Numbered from the stretch's first letter, positions 1 through 8,852 are shown. The stretch: 64,000 nucleotides of DNA from Henriciella sp. (GCF_029937755.1 NZ_JAPYPG010000003.1:186001-250000); one strand, 5' to 3'. Notes: generated from the letters alone by a model not told the origin. Made by a program: numbers and translations.

Positions 1-1
1 T

Positions 2-478
2 GCTGCCGAGTTCATGCAGCAGGCCATGGCCTATTCGCCGGGCAAGGCCCCCGAGGAAATCCTCGAGCCGTGGACGCTCGGCCTCGCGCAGGACTTCATG
101 GCCAAGAAAGACCGCTTCGAAAGCGCCATTGCTTACCTGCAGGCCTTCGAAGGTGAATATCATTCATGGTTCGACGATTTCGACGTCCTGCTGACCCCGA
201 CCGTGTCTACCCTCCCTCCAGCGATCGGCACCCAGTCGCCGACCGGCGACTTCGACGAGACCATGAAGCGCGTCACCGATTTCGTTGCCTTCACCGCCCC
301 GATGAATGTTTCGGGCGCCGCCTCGATGAGTGTGCCACTTCAGTGGACATCAGGCGGCATCCCGGTCGGCTCACTCTTCTCCGGCAGGCGCGGCGATGAT
401 GGCCTGCTTCTCGCGCTGGCCTATGAGCTTGAGGCAGCCCAGCCCTGGATTGACCGCAAGCCGGGCATTCTCGGCTGA
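2..478 (+). CDS. Amidase family protein, C-terminal part
   Basis: This is the last 158 residues of an amidase-signature hydrolase that starts outside the window; the frame is open from the left edge. Visible features are the LLTPTVSTLPP strand and the tail GIPVGSLFSGRRGDDGLLLALAYELEAA region, both typical of the C-terminal third of this family (6-aminohexanoate-cyclic-dimer hydrolase and Glu-tRNA amidotransferase A relatives). The Ser-Ser-Lys catalytic residues lie in the missing part, so activity cannot be judged. Family assignment is firm; the substrate (an amide or lactam) is unknown. A strong nested hairpin follows the stop. Confidence 0.8.
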   Translation, partial: AAEFMQQAMAYSPGKAPEEILEPWTLGLAQDFMAKKDRFESAIAYLQAFEGEYHSWFDDFDVLLTPTVSTLPPAIGTQSPTGDFDETMKRVTDFVAFTAPMNVSGAASMSVPLQWTSGGIPVGSLFSGRRGDDGLLLALAYELEAAQPWIDRKPGILG

Positions 479-489
479 GGCCGGTTTTC

Positions 490-539
490 GGCGCGCAACC
501 GGCGTGCCAGCGTCAGCGGCTGGCGACAGGTTGCGCGCC
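490..539. terminator. Nested inverted repeat after the amidase gene
   Basis: An 11-bp perfect outer stem (GGCGCGCAACC at 490-500, GGTTGCGCGCC at 529-539) encloses a second stem (GCCAGC 506-511 with GCTGGC 519-524). No T tract follows, so a classical Rho-independent terminator is uncertain. It could be a transcript-stabilising or REP-like element in the 92-bp gap before the amidohydrolase. Confidence 0.45.
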
Positions 540-570
540 ATTGATCCTGTTCGTCACCTGGAGACCTGAC

Positions 571-1854
571 ATGACGCTTCGCCTTGCCGCACTTTCACTT
601 GCCGCCCTTTCTGCGGCCTCGACCGCCATGGCCGAGCGCACCGTCCTCTCCGGCGGCAATGTCATTGATGTGAGAACCGGAGACATCATGACTGACGCCT
701 CGATCCTCGTGGAGGATGGCCGGATCGTCGGCGTCGGCTCAGAAGATTCGTTTGGTCTCGATGGCGCGGAGACGGTGATCGATATGCAAGGGGCTTACGT
801 CCTGCCTGGCCTGTCAGACAGCCATGTCCACCTGACGAGCCGGCATGACGATCATGGCTATCGCGGCCTCGCCGTCTCGCTGCCGCGCGCGACCATTTCC
901 GGCGTCGCCAATGCCCAGAAGACGCTGCGGGCCGGCTTCACCACAGTGCGCAATGTCGGGGCGGGAGGGTATTCCGATGTGGCCCTGCGCGATGCCATCA
1001 TGGATGGCGAGATCCCGGGCCCGCGGGTGATCCCGGCAGGCGTCGCGCTTGGCATTACGGGTGGACATTGCGACACCAACCTCCTGCCATTTGAGTACAA
1101 GGACCGCGCCGAGGGCGTCGCAGATGGCCCATGGGGCGTTCGCCAGAAGGTCCGCCAGAACGTCAAATACGGGGCCGAGGTCATCAAGTATTGCGGGACG
1201 GGCGGCGTGCTCTCCAAGGGCACCAAGATCGGTGCCCAGCAATTCACCGCCGAAGAAATGGAAGCCATTGTCGACGAAGCGCACCTGCTCGGCCTGAAGG
1301 TCGCGGTCCATGCACACGGGACCAAAGGCATCCGCACCGCCATCGAGGCCGGCGTGGATTCCGTGGAGCATTCCAGCCTCATCGACGATGAGAGTATCGA
1401 ACTCGCCAAGGAGAAAGGCACCTTCCTGTCCATGGATGTCTATGTGTCCGACTTCATCCTCGCCGAAGGCGAAGAGGCCGGCATCCTGCCAGAGTCCCTG
1501 GAGAAGGAGCGCCAGGTGGGGCGCGCTCAACGCGAGAGCTTCCAGCGTGCTGTGAAGGCCGGTGCGAAGATGGCTTTCGGGACCGATGCCGGGGTCTACG
1601 CCCATGGTCTCAACGGACGCCAGTTCGCCTATATGGTCGAGTGGGGCATGAGCCCGCTTCAGGCGATCCAGGCGTCGACCATCAATAATGCCGAACTCTT
1701 CGGCATGTCGGACTCTATTGGCGCCATCGAGGTCGGCAAGGAAGCCGATATTATCGCCGTCGACGGCAATCCTCTGGACAATGTGAAAGAGCTTGAAGAC
1801 GTTGACTTCGTCATGGTCGACGGCTCGGTCTTTGCCGATGAACTGGGTGAATAG
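571..1854 (+). CDS. Secreted metal-dependent amidohydrolase (prolidase-like)
   Basis: A 427-residue amidohydrolase-superfamily enzyme, probably periplasmic. The ATG at 571 is preferred over a TTG at 541 because it places a clean signal peptide (MTLRLAALSLAALSAAS, cut near TAMA-ERT) at the N terminus. Metal-site motifs are in order: HVH in SDSHVHLTS, a candidate carboxylated lysine in EVIKYCGTGG, His residues in AVHAHGT and VEHSSLID, and the Asp of AFGTDAGVY. This pattern resembles the imidazolonepropionase-like or Sgx9260/prolidase-type group that cleaves Xaa-Pro or acylated amino acids. The stop abuts the start of the next gene (crotonase), so they are probably co-transcribed. A second related amidohydrolase lies at 56251-57696. 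Confidence 0.85.
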   Translation: MTLRLAALSLAALSAASTAMAERTVLSGGNVIDVRTGDIMTDASILVEDGRIVGVGSEDSFGLDGAETVIDMQGAYVLPGLSDSHVHLTSRHDDHGYRGLAVSLPRATISGVANAQKTLRAGFTTVRNVGAGGYSDVALRDAIMDGEIPGPRVIPAGVALGITGGHCDTNLLPFEYKDRAEGVADGPWGVRQKVRQNVKYGAEVIKYCGTGGVLSKGTKIGAQQFTAEEMEAIVDEAHLLGLKVAVHAHGTKGIRTAIEAGVDSVEHSSLIDDESIELAKEKGTFLSMDVYVSDFILAEGEEAGILPESLEKERQVGRAQRESFQRAVKAGAKMAFGTDAGVYAHGLNGRQFAYMVEWGMSPLQAIQASTINNAELFGMSDSIGAIEVGKEADIIAVDGNPLDNVKELEDVDFVMVDGSVFADELGE

Positions 1855-2634
1855 ATGCCCGCACAGATCACGCTGTCGCTGGCAGCCCCGGCTGCCGAGA
1901 TCGTGTTCCACGCCCCGGCCCGGCGCAACGCCTTCAACATGGAGATGTGGGCGGCCCTGCCCGGGCTGATTGCCGAAGCAGAAGCAGCCCCCGACGCAAA
2001 GTCTGTTATCCTGCACGGCGGTGAGACTGGTCACTTCGCGGCCGGCGCTGACATCTCCGAATTCGAGACGATCTATGCCAACGAGAAGATTGCCGGCGAA
2101 AGTGCTGACACGATCGCACGCGGTCTGAATGCGATTTCGGCCTGCGAGAAGCCCGTCATCGCGGCCATCGAAGGCGTGTGCATTGGTGGAGGCGTCTCGC
2201 TCGCGCTTGCCGCCGACATTCGCATCGCCTCTGAAGCTGCCCGGTTTGGCGTGACACCCGCACGCCTTGGCCTCGTCTATCCTGCCGACGATACCCGACG
2301 CCTGGTGGAGACGGTCGGCGCATCGCAGGCGAAGGATATCCTTTTCACAGGCGCAATCTTCGATACCGGGCGAGCCCTTCGGATCGGCCTTGTGGATGAG
2401 GTCTGCAAACCGGGCGCCGCTCTGGCGGAGGCACGCGGCAAGACCGAATCAATCGCTGCGGTATCGCAGTACTCGGTGCGCGCCACCAAGCGCATGATCA
2501 ACATGCTAAATGATGAGAGAATATCATCCACCGATCGCCGCGCTGCCTTCGTGAGAGCGGCGACCGGACCTGATTTTGCTGAAGGCTACCGGGCTTTCCT
2601 CGATAAGCGCACCCCTGATTTTCCTGGGGATTAA
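1855..2634 (+). CDS. Enoyl-CoA hydratase/isomerase (crotonase) family protein
   Basis: A 259-residue crotonase-fold protein starting at the base after the amidohydrolase stop. Oxyanion-hole segments are clear: FAAGADISEF near residues 61-70 and IEGVCIGGGVSLALAADIRIAS near 103-124. At the position where hydratases carry the first catalytic glutamate (PE-x-x-LG) this protein reads TPARLGL, and the second acidic position appears to be Asp (QAKDI). By eye it is therefore probably not a standard short-chain enoyl-CoA hydratase. Isomerase, hydrolase or another acyl-CoA reaction is possible. Fold assignment is firm; the reaction is open. Confidence 0.85.
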   Translation: MPAQITLSLAAPAAEIVFHAPARRNAFNMEMWAALPGLIAEAEAAPDAKSVILHGGETGHFAAGADISEFETIYANEKIAGESADTIARGLNAISACEKPVIAAIEGVCIGGGVSLALAADIRIASEAARFGVTPARLGLVYPADDTRRLVETVGASQAKDILFTGAIFDTGRALRIGLVDEVCKPGAALAEARGKTESIAAVSQYSVRATKRMINMLNDERISSTDRRAAFVRAATGPDFAEGYRAFLDKRTPDFPGD

Positions 2635-2709
2635 GACAGATACACCACGCTCTGCCGTCCCCCTAGATTCATATTGCTCCGCGTCAAATTACATTTCGCA
2701 CGAGCGAAA

Positions 2710-2730
2710 GATGTGATGCAATAACACATC
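2710..2730. promoter_or_regulatory. Inverted repeat upstream of the TonB receptor
   Basis: GATGTG (2710-2715) and CACATC (2725-2730) form a 6-bp inverted repeat with a 9-base AT-rich centre, about 160 bases before the receptor gene in a relatively AT-rich 250-bp gap. It could be an operator for the receptor; no regulator is identified. The rest of this gap shows no gene. Confidence 0.3.
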
Positions 2731-2886
2731 ACCTGCACACACATTTCATCATGCGACAGTATGTGTCCCTTGCGGAATCGCTTGCACCTAAATTAAGGCT
2801 CACCTCGACTGAATCGCCCGTGGCACTTCAGAATCAGGCGGATATAACCGTCAAAAACATAACCATAACATCTAATGGGAGTCCTT

Positions 2887-5208
2887 ATGATGCAGCGCAA
2901 AACCCTCCTCCTGTCCGGCGTGGCCCTCGCGACCGCTTTCAGCGTCATGCCCGCGCACGCGCAGGAGACTGACGAGGACCGCGAAAACGCCGTGGACCGT
3001 GTCCTCCAGAAAGTGACCGTTTCGGCTACGAAGAAGAAAGACGTCGAAGACGTCCAGTCGGTTCCGATCGCCGTCACGGCTTTCAATGCCGACACGCTCG
3101 ACGCCCTGAACGTCACCACGGTCGAAGACCTTTCCTACACCTCACCGAACGTCTCACTCGACGATGTCGGCACCTCACGCGGCACGGCGAACTTCGCCAT
3201 TCGCGGGCTCGGTGTGAACTCCTCCATCCCGTCCATCGACCCGGCTGTCGGCGTCTTTGTCGACGGCGTCTATCTCGGCATCAACAATGGTGTCGTGGTT
3301 GACCTGTTCGACCTCGAAAGCGTCGAAGTCCTGCGTGGCCCGCAAGGCCTGCTCTTCGGGCGCAACACGACGGGTGGCGCGCTGGTGATCAACACCGCAC
3401 GTCCGACCGATGACTTCACCTACAAGGCCCGCGCCCGCTTTGATGGCCCGATCGATGATGATCGCGGCGGCCTGAACTCAACCGTGCAAGGCATCGTCTC
3501 CGGCCCGCTGATCGACGGCGTGCTGAATGGCAAGATCGGCGCCTACTACAACACCGACGCCGGCTACTTCAAAAACCTGTATGACGGCGACAATCACGGT
3601 GAAGCCCAGACCGCCATCTATAAGGGCGCACTGGAATGGTTCCCGACCGATCGGCTGACCTTCCTGCTCAATGCCCAGTACAACGACTCCTATGTCGATG
3701 GCCCAAGCGGCCAGAACCGGTCCTATTTCGATCGTGACAGCTTCGACTTCTCGATCAACAATCCGGGCTTTGGCGACAGCGAAACGACCTTTGTCTCGCT
3801 CCGCACCGACTATGATGTCGATTTCGGCAACGGCCAGATCACCAACATCGTCGGTTATCGCGATTATTCGGGCACCAGCTCCGGCGATATCGACGCGACC
3901 CCGTTCACCCTGTTCCACTCCAACGCGGAAATCGCGCAGGAGCAGATTTCGAACGAGCTTCGCTACGCTGGCACTTTCGGGAATACTGATGTCACGACGG
4001 GTCTCTACTACTTCAACCAGACCCTCGATTACACGGAGATCCGTAATCTGCCGACCACCCGGCCGGCCGCCTTCCCGGCAGCTCTGCCCTGGGGCTTCTA
4101 TGGCGGCGGCAGCCAGGACCACACGGTGTACGGTGCTTTTGCCAACGTTGATTATTCGATCACGCCAGACCTGATCGCAACAGTCGGCCTTCGCTATTCA
4201 AGCGAGGAGAAGGATGCAGACGTTACCTATATCCGTCCGCGCCCTGAGTGCTCCGTGGTGGACGGCACCTGCCCGATTGACGGCACGAACCCGTATACCG
4301 GCGAAGATAACGGTTTCTCCGATGGGGACGACTGGTCGAACTGGACGCCCAAGCTGGGCCTGCAATACTTCTGGTCGGATAACTTCCAGACCTACGGCTC
4401 CTACACCAAGGGCTTCCGTTCGGGCGGCTACAACTTCCGCATCACGGACGTGAACGTCTTCCAGAACCAGATCGTCCCGAACACCGGTGACTTCGGCTTC
4501 GACGAGGAAGAAGTCGATGCCTATGAAATCGGCTTCAAGTCGGGCAGCGAAGATGGCCGCGTGCAACTCAATGGTGCCGCCTTCTACACCGAGATCGGCA
4601 ACATGCAGCGCGAGGTGAACACCGCCGGCCCGTCCGGCGTGGTCCAGAACATCCTCAACACCGCCGATGCGACGATCAAGGGTGTCGAGGTCGACGGCCG
4701 CTGGGCAGCGACCAACAATCTGCTCTTCACCTTCAATGTCGGCATGATCGATGCCGAGTATGACGAAGTCCGCTTCGACATCAGTGGTGACACGGTGGTC
4801 GACGAACGTGACGAAGCGCTCGAGCTTCCGCGCGTTCCGCAGCTCACCTATGGCTTCGGCGTCATCCACGACACGGACTTTGGTGATATGGGTTCGCTCG
4901 TCTCGACACTGAACCTGCAGTATCGTGACCGCATCGCCTACACTGACAGCAACTTCGGCTGGGTGCAGGGTACGACGCAGGTGGCCGCAGACTTCACCTG
5001 GGAGACCCCATACGAAGGCTTTGCTGTTTCGCTCTTCGGCGACAACCTGCTTGACGAAGTCCAGGTCGGCAACGACACGCAGCTTCCCTTCCCGGGTCCG
5101 CTGTCGAACGGCACGCAATCGCCCTTCCCGGCCCTGCCGGGCGGCGGCACATTCAGCCCGCTTAAGAAGGGCCGCGTCGTCGGCGTGGAATTCACGATCG
5201 CCCGCTAG
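2887..5208 (+). CDS. TonB-dependent outer-membrane receptor
   Basis: A 773-residue TonB-dependent receptor. The ATG at 2887 sits 5 bases after a GGAG ribosome site (2878-2881) and gives the signal peptide MMQRKTLLLSGVALATAFS ending at AHA-QE. A TonB-box-like KVTVSATK follows, then a plug domain (VEDVQSVPIAVTAF, AIRGLGVN, FVDGVYLG, VEVLRGPQGLLFGRNTTGGA) and a C-terminal beta-barrel. The final residues GVEFTIAR end in a basic residue rather than the usual aromatic one. It belongs to the large iron-complex/organic-ligand receptor group expanded in marine alphaproteobacteria. The ligand is unknown, and the neighbouring hydrolases hint at an organic compound rather than iron. A strong terminator follows. 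Confidence 0.92.
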   Translation: MMQRKTLLLSGVALATAFSVMPAHAQETDEDRENAVDRVLQKVTVSATKKKDVEDVQSVPIAVTAFNADTLDALNVTTVEDLSYTSPNVSLDDVGTSRGTANFAIRGLGVNSSIPSIDPAVGVFVDGVYLGINNGVVVDLFDLESVEVLRGPQGLLFGRNTTGGALVINTARPTDDFTYKARARFDGPIDDDRGGLNSTVQGIVSGPLIDGVLNGKIGAYYNTDAGYFKNLYDGDNHGEAQTAIYKGALEWFPTDRLTFLLNAQYNDSYVDGPSGQNRSYFDRDSFDFSINNPGFGDSETTFVSLRTDYDVDFGNGQITNIVGYRDYSGTSSGDIDATPFTLFHSNAEIAQEQISNELRYAGTFGNTDVTTGLYYFNQTLDYTEIRNLPTTRPAAFPAALPWGFYGGGSQDHTVYGAFANVDYSITPDLIATVGLRYSSEEKDADVTYIRPRPECSVVDGTCPIDGTNPYTGEDNGFSDGDDWSNWTPKLGLQYFWSDNFQTYGSYTKGFRSGGYNFRITDVNVFQNQIVPNTGDFGFDEEEVDAYEIGFKSGSEDGRVQLNGAAFYTEIGNMQREVNTAGPSGVVQNILNTADATIKGVEVDGRWAATNNLLFTFNVGMIDAEYDEVRFDISGDTVVDERDEALELPRVPQLTYGFGVIHDTDFGDMGSLVSTLNLQYRDRIAYTDSNFGWVQGTTQVAADFTWETPYEGFAVSLFGDNLLDEVQVGNDTQLPFPGPLSNGTQSPFPALPGGGTFSPLKKGRVVGVEFTIAR

Positions 5209-5232
5209 AGCGACACACAGACCAACAGGACG

Positions 5233-5266
5233 GGGCGGCAGAGCGATCTGCCGCCCTTTCTTTTTT
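5233..5266 (+). terminator. Rho-independent terminator after TonB receptor
   Basis: A 10-bp GC-rich stem (GGGCGGCAGA with TCTGCCGCCC, loop GCGA) is followed directly by TTTCTTTTTT. This is the clearest intrinsic terminator in the window and ends the receptor transcript. Confidence 0.9.
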
Positions 5267-5353
5267 CCGGTTGGCAATTGATCCCGCTTGGCTGTCGCTG
5301 GGGCAGTGATGTTTGTTGGGCGGCAAAGCGAAACCTCAAGGGAGAGACACGCC

Positions 5354-6358
5354 ATGAAAGTTGCCAGCCTCAAGAAGCCCGGCGGCCTGCAGAACATCCA
5401 GATCGGGGACCGTCCCGATCCGAAACCGGCTCCGGGGCAAGTCCTCATGCGGGTGCGCGCCAGCTCACTCAACTATCACGACTTCGTCGTCGCCCAGGGC
5501 GGCATCCCCTGCCCCGACGGCCGCATTCTGATGTCGGACGGCGCTGGCGAGGTGGTTGGCGTCGGCGAGGGCGTCACACGGTTCAAGGAAGGTGACAAGG
5601 TGCTGTCCACCTTCTTCCCGGGCTGGCGCGACGGCCCGCCGGAGCTCGACAAGATGTTGGCCGTCCCCGGTGACAGGATCGACGGCTTTTCAGCGGAACT
5701 GGTCGCCGTGCCTGCCGAAGGCCTGACACGCATGCCGGAAGGCTACAGTTACACTGAGGCCGCGACCCTCCCGTGTGCGGCGCTGACAGCCTGGCGGGGC
5801 CTCATGGTCGAAAACCGGATCAAGCCTGGGGACTGGGTCCTGACGCAGGGCACGGGCGGGGTTTCGATCTTTGCCCTGCAATTTGCGAAAGCCGCTGGCG
5901 CCAAGGTGATTTCGACGTCGTCCTCCGACGAAAAGCTCAAGAAACTCAAGGAACTCGGCGCCGATCATCTAATCAATTACAAGGAAACCCCGGAATGGGG
6001 CGCCAAGGCCAAGGAGCTGACAGGCGGACGCGGGGTCGACGAAGTGATCGAGATCGGCGGCCCGGGCACGATGGCGCAATCCATCGCGGCCTGCCGGATC
6101 GGCGGCCATATCTCGCTGATCGGGGTCCTGACCGGGATTTCAGGCGAAGTGCCGACGGCGGCCCTGTTCAGCTCCAACATCACCGTCTCCGGCATCACGG
6201 TGGGTTCACGCCAGTCGCAGGAGGACATGATCGCGGCCATTGAAGCCAATGGCATCAAGCCGGTGATTTCAGATACTTTCCCGCTCGACAAGCTTGCGGA
6301 CGCCTTCGCGCACCAGGCCAGCCAGAAGCACTTCGGCAAGATCGTCGTGGAGATATAG
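5354..6358 (+). CDS. NADPH:quinone oxidoreductase-like MDR dehydrogenase
   Basis: A 334-residue medium-chain dehydrogenase/reductase. The ATG at 5354 follows an AAGGGAGAG ribosome site. The N-terminal GroES-like domain has SSLNYHDFVVAQG and MSDGAGEVVGVGEGV. It lacks the Cys/His/Glu catalytic zinc ligands and the four-Cys structural zinc lobe, which places it with the zinc-independent quinone reductase-like group. The nucleotide-binding motif is TQGTGGVSIFALQFAKAAGA, near residues 160-180. It probably reduces a quinone or enone using NADPH. It stands alone after a terminator and converges on the next minus-strand gene. Confidence 0.85.
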   Translation: MKVASLKKPGGLQNIQIGDRPDPKPAPGQVLMRVRASSLNYHDFVVAQGGIPCPDGRILMSDGAGEVVGVGEGVTRFKEGDKVLSTFFPGWRDGPPELDKMLAVPGDRIDGFSAELVAVPAEGLTRMPEGYSYTEAATLPCAALTAWRGLMVENRIKPGDWVLTQGTGGVSIFALQFAKAAGAKVISTSSSDEKLKKLKELGADHLINYKETPEWGAKAKELTGGRGVDEVIEIGGPGTMAQSIAACRIGGHISLIGVLTGISGEVPTAALFSSNITVSGITVGSRQSQEDMIAAIEANGIKPVISDTFPLDKLADAFAHQASQKHFGKIVVEI

Positions 6359-6366
6359 AATCGATT

Positions 6367-6392
6367 GGCCTCGGCAAATCATTGCCGGGGCC
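6367..6392. terminator. Hairpin between convergent genes
   Basis: GGCCTCGGCA and TTGCCGGGGCC pair around a short loop in the 49-bp gap between two convergent genes. There is no T run on either strand, so it is a weak or Rho-assisted terminator candidate. Confidence 0.35.
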
Positions 6393-6407
6393 AAACACTT
6401 CACGAAC

Positions 6408-7181
6408 TCAGTTCACAGAGCTGAACTCAGCCCCCGTCCGGGCGAAATAGTCCCGCCAGAAGCCTTTCACCTCGCTCATGGGCAGGTCGTATTCCTGACG
6501 CGGGACAACGCGGGCAACAATCTCCACGCCGTCCATTTCCGGCACCTGGTCAGCCAGACGGGTTTCAGCAAAGGCCGCTTCATCCGTCCCCGTCCGGTAA
6601 AAGGAAAACTCGTCGGAGTGCTGCATCAGATCCGAGATGAGGATGATACGCCGGTCCCCGCGCGAGGCCTGGAAGTCAGCCCGGTCGGCGATGGAATAGA
6701 CCGCCTCGAAGAGGGGTGAACTCGGCTGGCGGGTGTCCGTCAGCGCGGTCTCGATCTCGGTCGAAAGGGGCTTATAGAAAGTCTCGCGCCAGGTATCCTC
6801 GATCATGCGCGGGTTCTGCAGGAAGGCATTCGCGTGCTCGGCTGAACCCGGCGAGCAATGGCTGTAGACGATTTTCGCATCATAGGGATCATCAGAGTTC
6901 GGCGTGACGACGGTGAGGCGTCCAAAGCGCGGCAGCGTGCGCGCTTCGCTGTCGATGAACTCGCTGACCCAGCCGAGATCGTTCGGATTGAACGGATCCG
7001 ACTGGTCGATCATCACGATCGTATGGGCCGGGTCCTTGCGGTCCATCCGGCAGCCTGTCTCGGCGGTCGTGGCCGGATTGGCGCTAAAGGCGGCAAGGGC
7101 GAACAGGCCGAACACGCTTGCCAGCATCGCGCCGACCATGCCCCGCCAGAACCAGGGCCCCTTCTCTCTTGCTCGTGCCAT
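6408..7181 (-). CDS. Membrane-anchored periplasmic protein, possibly vWA-like
   Basis: A 257-residue protein I do not recognise by name. A basic N terminus (MARAREKG) is followed by one membrane segment at about residues 13-34 (MVGAMLASVFGLFALAAFSA), so the rest is probably periplasmic. The strand TIVMIDQSDPFNP and the later RRIILISDLMQHS have the look of a Rossmann-type von Willebrand A fold, but no intact DxSxS metal site is visible. Two cysteines (GCRMD, SHCSP) could form a disulfide. It lies 32 bp downstream of the larger membrane gene and is probably co-transcribed with it. Confidence 0.6.
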   Translation of the reverse strand: MARAREKGPWFWRGMVGAMLASVFGLFALAAFSANPATTAETGCRMDRKDPAHTIVMIDQSDPFNPNDLGWVSEFIDSEARTLPRFGRLTVVTPNSDDPYDAKIVYSHCSPGSAEHANAFLQNPRMIEDTWRETFYKPLSTEIETALTDTRQPSSPLFEAVYSIADRADFQASRGDRRIILISDLMQHSDEFSFYRTGTDEAAFAETRLADQVPEMDGVEIVARVVPRQEYDLPMSEVKGFWRDYFARTGAEFSSVN

Positions 7182-7213
7182 TCTTCAGACTCCTTCTCGT
7201 CTGACCAAGTCGC

Positions 7214-8788
7214 TCAGGCGCTTTTCTGGTGGTCCTGGCGTTCACGCTTGTCCCGCAAGGCCTGGATATGTTCGCCGACACGCTGCTCGATGGAGGACAG
7301 CCCCTTCTGGACCTGCTGGATATGGCTCTCCATCCATTCGCGCACGATGTTCAGCGCCTGAAGATTTTCCTCGATCGCCTTGATGGCGGCGTTCGCCTGT
7401 TCACGCTCTTTCTGCGTGTCGAGGGGCGGAATATTCGGCGTAATGATCTCATCGAAATAGGCGGGTACGGCGGCCTGTTCGCCCAGCTTGTCGCGAACGG
7501 CATTCCGCGCCCGGCGGTGCGCCTGGCGATAGGCCACCTTGAGTGAACGTTCCTGGTCTCCAGCCCGCGCCGCAATTTCAACAGCAACGTCACGGCGTGT
7601 TTCCAGCAAGTTCATCGCCTTCTCGATTTCGCGCTTGGCGGCAAGGTGGCGCGATTGCTGGGTCTCGAACCAGATACGCGAGCGGCTGAAATAGTCCGAC
7701 AGGTCGTCGCGCACGCCATTGCGCACCTGCTGGCGTTTCTCATAGGCCGCGCGCTCCTTGCGCCACACCCGGCCATAGCCCGGGAAACGGTCGGAAATCC
7801 GGTCATAGCCCTCATAAAGCGCGATGGCGAAGACGGTCAGGCCAATCAGCAGAAGGCCAATGGCGACGAGGCTGTCGAGGCCGAATACGTTCGGGAACAT
7901 ATCCGCCATCACCTGTGACGGTGGAATGGCGAACATCGAGAAGCCGGCAAGCGATCCTTCGGCCAGGGCCTCATGAAGCGCGAGCTCCACAGCATCACGG
8001 AAGTGAGCGACGAAGAAATTCACGAACAGGCCGCAGCCGATACAGACGGCTGCAACGATCCCGCCGAGCACCTTCATATAGGTCTCGGGATGGTTGAGAT
8101 TTCTCAGTCCCACGAAGCCACCGGTCACGCCGAAGAGCACGTTCACCGCCGAGATGCCAAAGGCGACCATCATGCCGCCAAGCAGGCCTGACGACTGGGC
8201 ATCCTTGAACAGGAGCGCATTGAAACAGCCCTCGACGATCATGATAAAGATCAGGATGGCAACGGCCTGTTCGACATTCTTCTTGATGTCGGGCGTGCGC
8301 TTCTGGAGCTGGTCGCCATAGCGGTGCTTGAAGCTTTCCAGTTCGACCACTGTGGCCTCATGGTGGGCCCTGGCATCGGAGGAGTCGTCGAATTCGTAGT
8401 GCCGGTATTCGCTCTCCTCAGCCTTGATCGCTTCCTTGAGCTGTTCGGGATAGATCACACCCGGGGTGCAATCAGAGATGAAGTTGCGGACAGAGGCTGA
8501 GGTGGCACTCATCCAGGTCTTCAGGCCGCGGCGGATCTGTTCGGCGCGCTCTGCGATCTGCTGTTCGCGCTCGCTCCACTGGTCCTCCGTGATGGATTCT
8601 GATGTCGGGATACCGTCATGGGCATCCTTGCGCGCAACCCGGCGCGTGATCATGCGGGAATAGCCAAGCTCGCCGTCCTTGAGCGACCCCTTCAGCCCGT
8701 GCCCGCGCTGCTCGACATTCGGGTCGAGTGATTTGACGGGTTTTGAATACCCCAGTTCGGCGCCCCAGCGCACCTGCTTCTTCAACAT
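7214..8788 (-). CDS. Membrane protein with N-terminal ELGYS repeats and coiled-coil tail
   Basis: A 524-residue protein of unknown function. The ATG at 8788 is chosen because AGAGGG precedes it by a normal spacing; a TTG at 8806 is less likely. The N terminus holds two copies of a GELGYS-type motif (about residues 9-15 and 39-45). A charged helical region follows (EREQQIAERAEQIRRGLK), then about four membrane segments (roughly 175-193, 202-226, 238-260, 306-326). The C-terminal 190 residues are highly charged and helical (KREIEKAMNLLETRRD, NAAIKAIEENLQALN), which suggests a cytoplasmic coiled coil. It forms a two-gene unit with the membrane-anchored protein downstream. Structural or trafficking roles are possible; nothing specific is supported. 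Confidence 0.65.
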   Translation of the reverse strand: MLKKQVRWGAELGYSKPVKSLDPNVEQRGHGLKGSLKDGELGYSRMITRRVARKDAHDGIPTSESITEDQWSEREQQIAERAEQIRRGLKTWMSATSASVRNFISDCTPGVIYPEQLKEAIKAEESEYRHYEFDDSSDARAHHEATVVELESFKHRYGDQLQKRTPDIKKNVEQAVAILIFIMIVEGCFNALLFKDAQSSGLLGGMMVAFGISAVNVLFGVTGGFVGLRNLNHPETYMKVLGGIVAAVCIGCGLFVNFFVAHFRDAVELALHEALAEGSLAGFSMFAIPPSQVMADMFPNVFGLDSLVAIGLLLIGLTVFAIALYEGYDRISDRFPGYGRVWRKERAAYEKRQQVRNGVRDDLSDYFSRSRIWFETQQSRHLAAKREIEKAMNLLETRRDVAVEIAARAGDQERSLKVAYRQAHRRARNAVRDKLGEQAAVPAYFDEIITPNIPPLDTQKEREQANAAIKAIEENLQALNIVREWMESHIQQVQKGLSSIEQRVGEHIQALRDKRERQDHQKSA

Positions 8789-8852
8789 GCCGGACCCTCT
8801 TAACAATAGCCCCAGTTCGGTTAACGAATGAGGGGAAATTGCGAGGTCAGGC

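Noticed and set aside
814..2034. A 406-codon minus-strand open frame opposite the amidohydrolase
   Set aside because: Antisense to a gene with clear metal-site motifs and a signal peptide; no support of its own.
2887..5208. Siderophore receptor for the first TonB-dependent protein
   Set aside because: No siderophore biosynthesis, Fur-like box or iron transporter is nearby. The plug alone does not define the ligand.
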